Positions 1-9,311 of a stretch of 64,000 bases of DNA are shown one piece after another; positions within the stretch are counted from its first letter, which is position 1; every line of letters begins with the position of its first letter. The notes under the pieces were generated by a model. That model was not told the DNA's origin. It saw only the letters and a program-made list of their open reading frames with translations, and ran no database searches. The stretch is taken from contig NZ_JANHDP010000001.1 of NCBI RefSeq assembly GCF_024494695.1, positions 434,001 to 498,000 of the forward strand. The letters run 5' to 3'. The translations under genes were made by a program, and so were the position numbers. Origin of the DNA: Natronoarchaeum rubrum (lineage in GTDB: Archaea > Halobacteriota > Halobacteria > Halobacteriales > Natronoarchaeaceae).

Positions 1-65
1 CCGAACTCGACGCCGAACTCGACGGGCGCATCGAGCGCATCCGCTCGCGAGGTGAGGACGCGTGA
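1..65 (+). CDS. Nop5/Nop56-58-like protein, 3' end only (partial)
   Basis: Only the last 20 codons are in the window; they read as an acidic, charged helical tail ending RSRGEDA and stop at a TGA that overlaps the GTG start of fibrillarin by four bases. The identity is inferred from this coupling: archaeal nop5 normally sits directly upstream of fibrillarin, and the two proteins form the box C/D RNP that guides 2'-O-methylation of rRNA and tRNA. No Nop domain is visible in so short a piece. Confidence 0.6.
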   Translation, partial: ELDAELDGRIERIRSRGEDA

Positions 66-691
66 GCCTCCCCGACGGCGTCACGCGGCGCGAGTTCGAC
101 GAGGAGGACCGGCTCGCGACGCGCGGGACGCCGGTGTACGGCGAGCCGACCGACGAGGGGTGGCGCCTCTGGGACGCCCGCCGCTCGAAGCTCGGCGCGA
201 TGCTGGAACTCGGGATGGACACCGGGCTCTCTGGCGGCGACCGCGTCCTCTATCTCGGCGCCGCGAGCGGGACCACCGTCAGCCACGTCGCCGACTTCGC
301 CGGGCCGACCTACGCCGTCGAGTTCGCGAGCCGCCCCGCGCGCGACCTGCTCGACGCCGCGGCGGACCGCGACCGGCTGTTCCCCCTGGTCAAGGACGCC
401 CGCAAACCTGAGACGTACGCCCACGTCGTCGAGAGTGATCTCGACGCCGTCGTGCAGGACGTCGCGACCAGCGGACAGGCCCGCGTGTCGACGCTCAACC
501 GGCAGTTCCTGGCGGACGACGGCCGGCTCATCGCCGCGTACAAGGCCCGCAGCGAGGACGTGACCGCCGAGCCCGGCGACGTGTTCGACGACGTGCTCGC
601 CGAACTCGACGAGGAGTTCGAAATCCTCGACACCGAGCGGCTCGACCTGTTCCACAACGACCACCTCGGCGTCGTCGCGACGCCGAAGTGA
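62..691 (+). CDS. flpA: fibrillarin-like rRNA/tRNA 2'-O-methyltransferase
   Basis: S-adenosylmethionine-dependent methyltransferase of the box C/D ribonucleoprotein, methylating ribose 2'-OH at sites chosen by guide RNAs. The 209-residue protein has the usual archaeal length. The SAM-binding motif VLYLGAASGTTVSHVAD lies near residues 62-78, followed by the YAVEFA strand whose acidic end contacts the SAM ribose, the QDVA motif and a C-terminal HLGVVAT strand. The GTG start overlaps the upstream nop5 stop, giving translational coupling of the two partners. Nothing unusual is seen. Confidence 0.95.
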   Translation: MSLPDGVTRREFDEEDRLATRGTPVYGEPTDEGWRLWDARRSKLGAMLELGMDTGLSGGDRVLYLGAASGTTVSHVADFAGPTYAVEFASRPARDLLDAAADRDRLFPLVKDARKPETYAHVVESDLDAVVQDVATSGQARVSTLNRQFLADDGRLIAAYKARSEDVTAEPGDVFDDVLAELDEEFEILDTERLDLFHNDHLGVVATPK

Positions 692-811
692 TGGAGCGCT
701 GCCCGACGGAGTACTCCGCTCGGATCGTGCCCGGTCAGCTACGGCCGGTTCGTTATAATTTCGGAGAATTTGCGGAAACTTTATTCGGAACGACGGATAC
801 GTGTCGATAGC

Positions 812-3565
812 GTGCAAAATCCCTCCAGGCGACACTTTCTCTCCGGAAGCGTCGTCACGATCGCCGCCCTGGGCGGCTGCGTCAGCGACCAGAACGTAGA
901 CGATTCGCCGAACAGCGAGCCGAAGCCGGCCACGATCGAGGCCGAGGAAGACGTTCCGGACGGGCTCGCCGCGGCCCTCGCAGCGGTGCCCGCGGAATCG
1001 GCTGTCGACGTCGAGTACCGGTCGATCGCGCTCTCCCAGCCCGACGACGCCGACGCGAGCGAGGACTTCGGGCCGCAACTCGTCGGCGTTACGGACTCGA
1101 TCGACGGCGTCGATCCCGAGAACGTCGACCGAATCCTGTTGGTCAGATCGAGCGATTACGAGAACACGTTCGGCGTCGCGACGGGGTCGTTCGACAGTCC
1201 CGAGCCCGGTACCGAGATCGATGCCGGCGACGAGTGGCGGATCGCCGAGGGCGAGACCCTCGCGTTCGCCAGCACCGACGACCTGATCGCGTTCGCCAGC
1301 GCCACCGCCGACGAACCCCCGGTCGATCGCGTTCGGACCGCCGCCGACGCGGCGCGGGGTGACGTCGACGCCATCGTCGAATCGGACGACCGCCTGCCCG
1401 AGACGTTCGCCCGGCTGAGCGACAGCACCTTCGTGACCTACCTCCCGACCGTCGAGGGGCCGATCTTCCCGGCGATCGGGCAGGACCGACTGGCGGCGGT
1501 GGCCGCCGGATTCGAGGCGTATCCGAGCCAGCAGACCGGGACCGTCGAGAACGCGTATCTGCTGTACCCCGCGGACGGCGCGAGCATCGACGACGACGAA
1601 CTCGACGCGATGCTGCGCGAGATCGATCCGGGCACCGTCACCGAGACCGACGTGGAACGCGGCGACGCGATCTACGTCGAGACGGTCTCCGAACTGCCGC
1701 CCGAGCGCGACCGCGAGGCCGCGCCGGACGCGACGATCCGCGCCGCGGTCGACGCCGGCGAGGGCCGGGTCGAGTACGAACACCGCCGCGGCGAGAGCGT
1801 CGACGCCGCGGAGCTGGAGCTGTGGCACGACGGCGAGCGCGCCGACAGCCAGCCGGCCGACGAGTTCGACGAGTTCGGCGTCGGCGACACTCTCGCCCTA
1901 GAAACCGACCCGCTGGCCGCGACCGCGCTGCGCTGGTACGACGAGGACGAGGACGTGCAGTACGTCTACGCCCGGGACGTCGTCGGCGAGGACCAGTTCG
2001 AAACCGAGTTCGACCACGACGCCGGTACCGTCGAGATCGCGTATCGAGGGGACCGCGCGGCCGACCCCGAAAAGCTGCAGCTCGTCCACCGGAGCGCCGA
2101 CGGGACCGCGACGACCGAGCAGTTCGCGGACGCCTACGACACGCTCACCGCGGGCGACGCCGTCACCGTCGAGGGCGTCGAAATCGGCGACGCCGTCACA
2201 CTCAGGCTCGACGTTCCCGCCGGTCCGTCCGGCGGGCGACCGACGCTGCTGTACTTCAACGCCTCGCCGCCGCGGCTCCATCTCTACCGGCGCGAGGATC
2301 GGCTGGTCGCGGACTACTACGGCGACCAGTCGCGTCCCGCCGACGAGTTCCGCGTCCTCGTCGACGGCGACGCCGCCGACACCCAGCTGGCGGACGTCAC
2401 GGAGACGCTCGACCGAGGCGAGACGGTCGATCTCGGCGAAGTCCCGACCGGAAGCGAGGTCGTCGTCGAGTGGACCGTTCCCGACGAGCCGGTCGAGGTG
2501 GCACGACACACCGTGACGCCGCACGCGCGCGTCGCGACGACGTACGACGCCGACGCCGGGACCGTCACCGTCGAGCACGAGGACGGCGAAGCGATCCCCG
2601 CCGAGTCGCTCACGCTGCGGGTCGACGGCGACCCGGCGTCCGTCCAGCCCGTCGACGAGTACGACAGTTTCGCTCCCGGCGACGCGCTGACGATCGACGC
2701 CGACCCGTTCTCCTTCGTCGAGCTCGTCTGGAACGCCGGTCGCGACTCCGCGGACATCCTCGGCCGGACGCTCACCGCCGACGAGTCCATCGAGGGCGTC
2801 TACGACGCCGACGACGAGACGCTCGAACTCGTCTACGTCGGCCGACAGGAGGCCGATCCCGACCGACTGGTCGTCCGGCGAGGCGACGGGTACCCGAACG
2901 GCGACGACGGCGCCCGACCTTTCGCCGAGAAGTACGACAGCCTGAGCGACGGCGACAGCGTCACGCTCGAGGACGTGGGGGTCGACGAGCACGTTCGCGT
3001 GGTGTTGCCGAAAGAGACCGAACACCGCTGGCCGGTCTTCCGGTTCACCACCGAGCCCCAGAGCGCGTTCTCCTTCGAGCGCCGGGACGGCGAGGTCGTC
3101 GCAACGTACCACCAGCAGGTCGAGCGGGAGGCCGACGGGTTCCGAGTGCTCGCCGACGGCGACGCGACCGACGTGCAGCCGGCCGACAGCCACGACACGC
3201 TCGAACAGGATGACGAGATCGAACTCGGGGAGTTCGAGGCCGGTACCGAACTCGTCGTCCAGTGGACTCTGCCCGACGAGCCTGTCGACGTCCGGACGCA
3301 CGTCGTCGCGCCCGACGCCACCTTCGAGGCCGACTACGACGCCGACGCCGGGACCGTCACCATCGAACACGCGGGCGGCGACGAGATCGACGCCGACCGG
3401 CTGTCGGTGTACGCCGGCGAGGGGTCCAACGGATCGCTCGACTGGGGTGACGACACCGTCACTGAAGGCGACACGACGACCGTCGAGGCCTCCGGGGACG
3501 TTCGCGTCGTCCGCCTCGTCTACCGCGAACACCACGTCATCGCGGCGATTCCGGTCGACGGCTGA
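812..3565 (+). CDS. large Tat-exported lipoprotein with seven beta-sandwich-like repeats
   Basis: I do not recognise a named family. The start is placed at GTG 812 because it gives a twin-arginine signal SRRHFL, a hydrophobic stretch and a lipobox ending AALGGC, so the product should be folded in the cytoplasm, exported by Tat and lipid-anchored outside. An AT-rich TATA-like TTTATTC about 27 bases upstream supports a leaderless mRNA; an in-frame start at 770 is less likely. Residues about 45-305 form an acidic N-terminal domain. The rest (917 residues in all) is seven repeats of 83-91 residues in the order A-B-C-A-B-C-A. A-type repeats carry the pattern DAGTVT(V/I)EH...(D/E)(A/E)I.A..L.V, resembling beta-sandwich domains of archaeal pilins and surface proteins. 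A surface-display or adhesion role is inference only. Confidence 0.8.
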   Translation: MQNPSRRHFLSGSVVTIAALGGCVSDQNVDDSPNSEPKPATIEAEEDVPDGLAAALAAVPAESAVDVEYRSIALSQPDDADASEDFGPQLVGVTDSIDGVDPENVDRILLVRSSDYENTFGVATGSFDSPEPGTEIDAGDEWRIAEGETLAFASTDDLIAFASATADEPPVDRVRTAADAARGDVDAIVESDDRLPETFARLSDSTFVTYLPTVEGPIFPAIGQDRLAAVAAGFEAYPSQQTGTVENAYLLYPADGASIDDDELDAMLREIDPGTVTETDVERGDAIYVETVSELPPERDREAAPDATIRAAVDAGEGRVEYEHRRGESVDAAELELWHDGERADSQPADEFDEFGVGDTLALETDPLAATALRWYDEDEDVQYVYARDVVGEDQFETEFDHDAGTVEIAYRGDRAADPEKLQLVHRSADGTATTEQFADAYDTLTAGDAVTVEGVEIGDAVTLRLDVPAGPSGGRPTLLYFNASPPRLHLYRREDRLVADYYGDQSRPADEFRVLVDGDAADTQLADVTETLDRGETVDLGEVPTGSEVVVEWTVPDEPVEVARHTVTPHARVATTYDADAGTVTVEHEDGEAIPAESLTLRVDGDPASVQPVDEYDSFAPGDALTIDADPFSFVELVWNAGRDSADILGRTLTADESIEGVYDADDETLELVYVGRQEADPDRLVVRRGDGYPNGDDGARPFAEKYDSLSDGDSVTLEDVGVDEHVRVVLPKETEHRWPVFRFTTEPQSAFSFERRDGEVVATYHQQVEREADGFRVLADGDATDVQPADSHDTLEQDDEIELGEFEAGTELVVQWTLPDEPVDVRTHVVAPDATFEADYDADAGTVTIEHAGGDEIDADRLSVYAGEGSNGSLDWGDDTVTEGDTTTVEASGDVRVVRLVYREHHVIAAIPVDG
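1727..3562 (+). repeat. seven-unit protein repeat with a 792-base higher-order period
   Basis: Inside the lipoprotein gene, units of 83-91 codons follow one another, and every third unit is most alike. In the frame beginning at 770 the units start near residues 320, 408, 499, 585, 672, 763 and 849, so equivalent positions recur every 264-265 residues. Matching signatures are DAGTVTVEH/DAGTVTIEH (A), ADPEKLQLV/ADPDRLVV (B), and FRVLVDGDA with VVEWTVPDEPV against FRVLADGDA with VVQWTLPDEPV (C). Confidence 0.8.
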
Positions 3566-3652
3566 CCGCGCGAGCGCGTCCTCGCGACGGGCCAGTCGTC
3601 GGTAGTCGAGCGCAGTAGCGGGCGGTTCCGGTGCCGAACTGGCGGCGCCCGA

Positions 3653-4717
3653 TCAGCGAACGGGCGCCGGCGGCTCGTTGCGGCCGATCCTGATCTCGTG
3701 GGCCTCGACGGCCTCGTAGGCGGCGACCTGGCCGCCGATCTCGACGCGCCTGTCGCCGGTGTCGACGGTCAGGCCGGCGACCTCCTCGTTCGTCTCGAAC
3801 GACAGGTCGACGATGCGGCCTTTGACCAGCCGCGACTCGCCCGTCTCCACGTCCCGGCCCTCGATCGTGGCGTAGAGATTGCCCTCGACGTCGAGCAGAT
3901 CCTTCACGCAGCGACGGATCGACGCGTACCGCCGGGGGAACGGCCGGTCGGTGCCGTCCTCGGCGAGCGTCTCCATGGCCGTCGTCCAGAGTACGGTCCC
4001 GAAAAAGCCCGAGATGAGAAAGCCGAGCGCCGAGCGATTGAAGATCACGCCGTAGCGATCCCGGTCGTTGTCCCGGATCGCGTCCTGGGTCGCATAGATC
4101 GAGTACTCGCCGTCGGCGACCGCGATCACGGGCGTCGTGATCCCGCGTCGCGCCCGCGCAGCCGTGCAGACGTCGAGATACTCGAACTCGTCCGGGCTGG
4201 GCGCGTCCCGTCCCGGCGTCAACAGCAGGTCGATGCTGACGCCGTTGGCCCGCTGGGCCGCGAGTTCGTCCTCGTAGCGCTCCAGCAGCTCCGGCGTCAG
4301 CGACAGCGCGAGTTCGTACTCGGCGGCCTCGATCACCTCCTCGACGTACCGGAGGATCGTCGATCGGGACTTCACGAGCGAGACGGCTTCCGTGTCCCGC
4401 GCCGGCGCGGTGTAGCGGGCCTCCAGTTCGTCGATCATGTCTGTCAGCGACGTGCGTACGTCCGAGAACGCGTCTCCCGGGTCGACGGCCATGATCTTCA
4501 TCGGCCGCGACTCGCGCAGTTCGACCAGCCCGCGGTCGCTGAGGCTGCGCACCGTGTCGTACACCCGAGGCTGTGGAATGTCGGTCCGCTCGGCGATCTC
4601 GCTGGCCGTCAGCGTCCCGTGTTCCATCACCGCGAGATACGCGTCGATCTCGTACTCCCCGAGATCGAAGCGGTCGCCGACACGTTTCATCGTCACGCGC
4701 AGGTCGTCGGAGCTCAT
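3653..4717 (-). CDS. trmB: TrmB-family sugar-responsive transcriptional regulator
   Basis: The 354-residue length and two-part architecture match TrmB. An N-terminal winged helix-turn-helix (about residues 15-80, with [19 protein letters not shown] as recognition region) is followed by a phospholipase D-like/TrmB middle domain and a C-terminal sugar-binding beta domain. In Halobacterium TrmB represses glycolytic and activates gluconeogenic genes when sugar is absent. A TATA-like element (TCAATAAATC on the minus strand, near 4744-4753) lies about 27 bases upstream, so the mRNA is probably leaderless. A TACT-N7-GAG sequence overlaps the start codon (see findings). The local neighbours are not sugar genes, but five glycoside hydrolases lie at the right end of the window. 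Confidence 0.85.
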   Translation of the reverse strand: MSSDDLRVTMKRVGDRFDLGEYEIDAYLAVMEHGTLTASEIAERTDIPQPRVYDTVRSLSDRGLVELRESRPMKIMAVDPGDAFSDVRTSLTDMIDELEARYTAPARDTEAVSLVKSRSTILRYVEEVIEAAEYELALSLTPELLERYEDELAAQRANGVSIDLLLTPGRDAPSPDEFEYLDVCTAARARRGITTPVIAVADGEYSIYATQDAIRDNDRDRYGVIFNRSALGFLISGFFGTVLWTTAMETLAEDGTDRPFPRRYASIRRCVKDLLDVEGNLYATIEGRDVETGESRLVKGRIVDLSFETNEEVAGLTVDTGDRRVEIGGQVAAYEAVEAHEIRIGRNEPPAPVR

Positions 4718-4797
4718 ACCGTAGTACCGAACCTCTCGTGGTAAATGATTTATTGAAAGCGCAGTAGCACTCAGTTATCGAACGCAGTTGGGACCGC

Positions 4798-6600
4798 TCA
4801 ATCGCCGTCCTCGGGCGCCGACGCGACCGGGAGCCGGACGATCACCGTCGTCCCGTCGTCGCAGTCGATGTCGACGGTTCCGCCGGCCTGCGAGATGATC
4901 CAGTCCGTGAGCCACAGGCCCAGACCGGCGGTGTGGTGGAGCGGGTCGATCTCGCGCTCGCCAGACAGCACGGCGCGCTCTTCGGGCGGAACGCCCGGCC
5001 CGTCGTCGGTGACGCGAATCTCGACGACCTCGTCGTCGCGCCGCGGTGACGCCGCGCCGAGACGCTGTGGATCCCGTCCGTCGGCGTCGTCGCGGTCCTG
5101 CGAGAACCAGGACTCTGACGCCGCGATTCGGCTACCCGCAGCGTCCGCCGACGCCGCGTTTCCGCCGGACCAGTTCCAGCGGATGGTATTCGACCGCTCG
5201 GCCGTCGCGTCGCCGAGACACCCGTCGACGCGGGCGACGGTGACGCGCACGTTCGGCGCCGGACCGGCGTGATCGACCGTGTTTGCGAGCAACTCGTCGA
5301 CCACCGTCGTGAACTCGCTCCCGACAGTCGCGTACGCCGAGTCGGACGCGTCGACCTCGACGGTCGCGTCCGGGTTGTTCTTCCGAAACGCCGCCACTCT
5401 CTTGGCGACGACGGAGGCGACGTCGACCGGCGTTCCGAAACCCGCGTGGTCGTCGGTGATCAACGCCTCGGTCTTTCGGGCGCGGCCGCTGAGGTGGAGC
5501 AACTCCCCGGCAGTCGATCGGATCTCGTCGGCGTGGTCCTCGTCACGGTCGCCGTCGCCGCCGGCGATCAGGTCCGCACGACCTACGATGACGTTCAGCG
5601 AGTTCCTGAGATTGTGTCGGAGCAGCCTGTTGAGCACGAGTAGCATCTGCTCGCGGCGCGCCAGTGTCTCGGTCAAGCGGTTGGCGCTCGCGCCGATCTC
5701 CGACCATTCCGTGCTTCCCGAGAGATCGACGCGGTGGTCGTACTCCCTGTTCTCGATGCGGCGGAACTGGTCGCGCAGTCGCTCGGCCTGCCTGATGTCC
5801 GACCGGTAGATCCAGAGGCCGAACAGCGCGACTGCCCCGAGCATCACGATGCCCGCGACGGCTTGCGCGACGGCGAGGCGGCGGATCTGGGCCGTGACGG
5901 TCGACCGGCGCCGGTCGACGGTGACAGTCCAACCGGTCGTGTGGACGATCGCTCTCCCATCGACCGGCGAGTCGATCGCCTCCTCGTCCGCGTACAGCGC
6001 CTCACCGTCCTCTGTGACCTGTATCTGGGTGTCGTAGTTGCTCTGTCTCTCGATCGGAGCGAACAGCGCGCTGCCCGAGAGGTAGAACGCCCCGTTGAGC
6101 GTCCCGACGATCTCGCCGTCCGATCGGATCGGCGCGCTCACGACGACGATGCGATTGCCGGTCCTGGCCGTGAACGGATCGCTGACGTACACCCTCCCGT
6201 TCAGTGCCGCCTGAACGTACGCCCGATCGCTGAAGTCCCCGCCGACGGCGTCGCCGCCGGTCCCGTCCTCGTTGGCGAGCGCCGTCATCGTCCCGTTGGC
6301 CGCGACGACCGACACTCCCTCGAAGTCGGTCTGCTCTCTGATCGTCGCGACGCGCTGGCGCCGCGTGACACGGTCCGGGTCGACGAGCTCCGGGTGATCG
6401 GCCGCGATCGCGATCGACTGTCGCTTCTCGACCAGCTGTCGGTCGATCGTCGAGGCCGCCAGCTCGGCCTGTTCGGCCGCGTCCTCGCTGGCCGACGCCA
6501 CGGCGGCGTCGCGCTGGGAGTCGAACGTGACGACGAGCACTCCGGCGATCGTCAGCGCGACGAGTACGAACGCCAACAGGAATTTTCGCCGGAGTTGCAT
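4798..6600 (-). CDS. membrane sensor histidine kinase (Cache-HAMP-HisKA-HATPase)
   Basis: Order from the N-terminus: transmembrane helix (residues about 7-25), extracellular dCache-like sensor (about 30-235), second transmembrane helix (about 240-265), HAMP, a HisKA dimerisation helix with phospho-acceptor His in LLRHNLRN (H329), and an ATPase domain with N box DELLANTVDHA and G boxes DDGPG and GLGLWL. The ATG at 6600 is chosen because a TATA box (CTATATGC near 6628-6636) sits about 28 bases ahead; starts at 6615, 6633 or 6648 are possible. About 65 acidic and polar residues (458-524) are inserted between the N box and the first G box. No response regulator is adjacent, which is common in haloarchaea. 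Confidence 0.85.
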   Translation of the reverse strand: MQLRRKFLLAFVLVALTIAGVLVVTFDSQRDAAVASASEDAAEQAELAASTIDRQLVEKRQSIAIAADHPELVDPDRVTRRQRVATIREQTDFEGVSVVAANGTMTALANEDGTGGDAVGGDFSDRAYVQAALNGRVYVSDPFTARTGNRIVVVSAPIRSDGEIVGTLNGAFYLSGSALFAPIERQSNYDTQIQVTEDGEALYADEEAIDSPVDGRAIVHTTGWTVTVDRRRSTVTAQIRRLAVAQAVAGIVMLGAVALFGLWIYRSDIRQAERLRDQFRRIENREYDHRVDLSGSTEWSEIGASANRLTETLARREQMLLVLNRLLRHNLRNSLNVIVGRADLIAGGDGDRDEDHADEIRSTAGELLHLSGRARKTEALITDDHAGFGTPVDVASVVAKRVAAFRKNNPDATVEVDASDSAYATVGSEFTTVVDELLANTVDHAGPAPNVRVTVARVDGCLGDATAERSNTIRWNWSGGNAASADAAGSRIAASESWFSQDRDDADGRDPQRLGAASPRRDDEVVEIRVTDDGPGVPPEERAVLSGEREIDPLHHTAGLGLWLTDWIISQAGGTVDIDCDDGTTVIVRLPVASAPEDGD

Positions 6601-6866
6601 CGCTGGCTTGGTCATACGCCGCTCGACGGGCATATAGCTTCGCGTCACTCGGCCTCGCCTGCGCCGGGGGTGACGAGTCGACCGCTGCGGCTCCGAAGCC
6701 GCGGGTCGGACCCCGTTTGCGGAGGTCTGTCGCGGGAAGAGTATGCTCTCGGACCGGTTTCGAGGCGGGCGTGAAGCGGCGGCGACGCCTGCGTAACGCT
6801 AAAGAGTCGAACACGCCTTTGTTCGGACAAGAATGAGTACCGGATTCGTCTCTCTGAGGTGGTTCC

Positions 6867-7547
6867 GTGGGGGTTGAAATAAAGGACTCCCGAGTCTCCG
6901 CCGAGGAGTTCGCGGACATGTCCGAGTTCGTCTACGAGTATCTCGCCGCCAGCGTCGAGAACGAGGACGAGGGCGGGCGGATGCGGTGGTACCCGTGGCA
7001 CTCCGCGGAGTACCGCCACAACCACATCCTGAACGTGGTCGAGTTGGCCGAGGAGATCGCGCGCGCCGAGGGCGCCGACGTCGACGTCACGCGCGTCGCC
7101 GCGCTGTTCCACGACGTGGCCAAGCTCGACGCCGATCAGGACGTCCACGCCGAGGAGGGCGCGCGCGTCGCGCGGCAGTACCTCGAGAACCGGGGAGAGT
7201 ATCCCGAGTCGTTCGTCGACGAGGTCTGTCGCGCCGTCCGCGACCACTCCTACCAGGGTGATCTGACTGACCTGTCGCTCGAAACGCGGTGTGTGATCGA
7301 GGCGGACCTGCTCGACAAGGTCGGCGCCAACGGCACGGCGCTGATGTTGCTGCGCATGGGCTACGAGGCCCGGACGCATATGGACGCCGGACAGATGGTC
7401 GAACGCGTGCTCGAACGCGGGCGGGACGCCGCCGAGCGCGTCGAGACCGACGCCGCCGAAAGCATCGCCCACCGGCGGCTCAAGCGCGTCCGCTGGTTTC
7501 AGGACTGGCTCGACGACGAAGTCGCGGCGATCGACAGCGGCGAGTGA
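6867..7547 (+). CDS. HD-domain metal-dependent phosphohydrolase
   Basis: The 226-residue protein is a single HD domain: histidines in YRHNHI (residues 50-54), the HD pair in ALFHDVAKLD (82-83), a further HSYQG histidine and a conserved aspartate in EADLLDKVG. Such proteins hydrolyse phosphomonoesters or nucleotides; the substrate cannot be read from the sequence. The GTG at 6867 is favoured because GAGGTGG lies a few bases upstream as a ribosome binding site; ATG 6918 is the alternative. A 14-codon ATG reading frame (6833-6877) overlaps this start. Confidence 0.8.
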   Translation: MGVEIKDSRVSAEEFADMSEFVYEYLAASVENEDEGGRMRWYPWHSAEYRHNHILNVVELAEEIARAEGADVDVTRVAALFHDVAKLDADQDVHAEEGARVARQYLENRGEYPESFVDEVCRAVRDHSYQGDLTDLSLETRCVIEADLLDKVGANGTALMLLRMGYEARTHMDAGQMVERVLERGRDAAERVETDAAESIAHRRLKRVRWFQDWLDDEVAAIDSGE

Positions 7548-7680
7548 GGCGGTGACCAGCGGACGAGCGTTCTGCCGCCCACACGGACTACTGCTCACCC
7601 GAGAGCCCGACACTTCGGATTTTGCCTAACTTATTAATCCAAAGGTTGATCATCCATGGTGTTTAAATGACCTGGCTGTC

Positions 7681-7989
7681 ATGGCGGCCCCCAACTTGCC
7701 GGACGCTGTCATCGAGTACGACGACGCTGACGGCGCGTACAGGGTTCAGCTAGAGGCGTGTCCGGGCGACGCGCCGTCGATCGCCGTCGTCGCCCTCGTC
7801 GGGACGCTGGAGGGTGTCCCGTCGGCCGATCTCGCGCCGCTGTACGACAGCGTGGATCCGGAGGCGCTGGATTCGCTCCACGAGTCGCTGGTCGGGTCTG
7901 ACGCCGGCAGCACCGTCGTCTTTCCGTACGCCGGGTACGAGATCACGGTCACCGCGGCGGCGATAGCGGCGCGGCCGGTCGACGAGTGA
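7681..7989 (+). CDS. HalOD1 output domain protein
   Basis: This 102-residue acidic protein has the layout of the halobacterial output domain 1 family: SIAVVALVGTLEGV followed by DLAPLYDSVDPEALDSL and a terminal strand ending in hydrophobic residues (YEITVTA). The domain is found alone or at the end of haloarchaeal signalling proteins; its biochemical role is unknown. AT-rich promoter-like sequence (CTTATTAATCC, ATGGTGTTTAAATGA) lies just upstream of the ATG. It is a stand-alone gene. Confidence 0.75.
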   Translation: MAAPNLPDAVIEYDDADGAYRVQLEACPGDAPSIAVVALVGTLEGVPSADLAPLYDSVDPEALDSLHESLVGSDAGSTVVFPYAGYEITVTAAAIAARPVDE

Positions 7990-8072
7990 GAACGCCAGGT
8001 GACGCCGCTAGCGGCCGCGTTCTGCGCTCCGAGTACGGCACCGTCAGCGGCGCGTCTCCGTCGGACTACGGC

Positions 8073-9311
8073 TCAGATCCCCTGGCCCATCAGGTGGCTC
8101 CTGAGCACGTCGTCGGTTTTGGATCCGGCGCCGGTGTTGAGTACGACGACCGTGTCCGAGTCGTCGAACTCGCCGGTCCGCGAGAGCTCCCAGGCGCCGC
8201 TGACCGCCGCGGCGGCGCTGGCGTCGACCTCCAGCCCCTCGTTGGCGGCGACCGCGATCGCGCTGTCCAGGATGTCCGGATCCTCGGTCGCGACGGCGCC
8301 GCCGCCCGATTCGGCGACGGCGTCGAGCGCGAGCGCGCCGCCCGGCGGATCGGGGATCTCGATGCCGCCGCAGATCGTGTCGGGATACTCGACCGGCTCG
8401 GGCTCGTCGTGTCCGGCCTCCCAGGCGTCGACGATCGGCGCGCAGCCGGCGGCCTGCGCGACGTAGATCGCGGGCAGTTCGTCGATCAATCCGAGTCGCT
8501 CCAGTTCCGTCGCCGCCCGGTGGACGCCGACGGCCGCGACGCCGGCGCCGGTCGGCACGACGACGGCGTCGGGAATCTCCCAGTCCAGTTGCTCGACGAT
8601 CTCGAACAACGCCGTCTTCGCGCCCTCGTGGCGGTACGGCGTCGCGAACCAGCCCAGGTCGTGCCAGCCCTCCTCCGCGATCGATTCTGCGGCGGCGTCG
8701 AGCGCGTCGCCGATCCGCCCGCCGACGACCGTCATCTCGCCGTCGTGGACGTTGACCATCGCCTTGTTCGTGAACGTCGAGCGCGAGGGCAGAAACGCGT
8801 GGGCGTCGACGTCGGCGCGCGCCGCGTACGCGGCCGCGGACTGCCCGCCATCGCCGGTCGACGCCAGCGCGACCGCCTCGACGCCGCGCTCGCGCGCCGC
8901 GGTCAGCGCGACCGACAGCCCGCGGTCGGCCGTCGATCCGGTCGGGTTTCGCCCGTCGTCTTTGACGTACAGTTCGCCGACGCCGAGCTCGTCGGCCAGC
9001 GACGACCCCTCGACCAGCGGCGTCCCGCCCTCGTCGGCGCTCACCGCGGCCGAAGGTTCGAACGGCAGCAGTTCGCGGTAGCGCCACTGGCTGTCGAAGG
9101 ATCGGTCCGCGAGCGTCTCCCTGTCGAGATCGATCCGGTCGTAGTCGTAGGTCGGCGCGAGCGCGCCGCCGCAGTCGGGACAGCGCCCGGCGGCGTCGGC
9201 CGCGTCCTGACGAGTTTGCGAGTCAGGGCTCGACGGGCGAAGCTCGTCGGCGTCGAACCGCTCGCCGCACTCCTGACACTCCAGCCCGGCGAAGGCGTCG
9301 CTGGTTTGCAT
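8073..9311 (-). CDS. threonine synthase-like fold-type II PLP protein lacking the PLP lysine
   Basis: The 412-residue protein aligns by eye with threonine synthase: an N-terminal zinc ribbon (CQEC...CPDC, residues 12-48), then the fold-type II PLP domain with ELYVKDDGRNPTGS, a phosphate-binding-type loop STGDGGQS, and VVVPTGAGVAAVG. In active enzymes the segment reads NPTGSFKDRG and its Lys forms the Schiff base with PLP; here it reads NPTGSTADRG, with Ala128 in that position. The reading frame is intact and codon use normal, so this is not simple decay. It may be a non-catalytic paralogue or have a different role. It stands alone between unrelated genes. Confidence 0.7.
   Translation of the reverse strand: MQTSDAFAGLECQECGERFDADELRPSSPDSQTRQDAADAAGRCPDCGGALAPTYDYDRIDLDRETLADRSFDSQWRYRELLPFEPSAAVSADEGGTPLVEGSSLADELGVGELYVKDDGRNPTGSTADRGLSVALTAARERGVEAVALASTGDGGQSAAAYAARADVDAHAFLPSRSTFTNKAMVNVHDGEMTVVGGRIGDALDAAAESIAEEGWHDLGWFATPYRHEGAKTALFEIVEQLDWEIPDAVVVPTGAGVAAVGVHRAATELERLGLIDELPAIYVAQAAGCAPIVDAWEAGHDEPEPVEYPDTICGGIEIPDPPGGALALDAVAESGGGAVATEDPDILDSAIAVAANEGLEVDASAAAAVSGAWELSRTGEFDDSDTVVVLNTGAGSKTDDVLRSHLMGQGI

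Noticed and set aside
1898..3535. A 545-codon minus-strand frame and a 463-codon Arg-rich plus-strand frame over the repeat lipoprotein
   Set aside because: Both are shadows of the lipoprotein gene; neither shows conserved motifs and one is mostly arginine.
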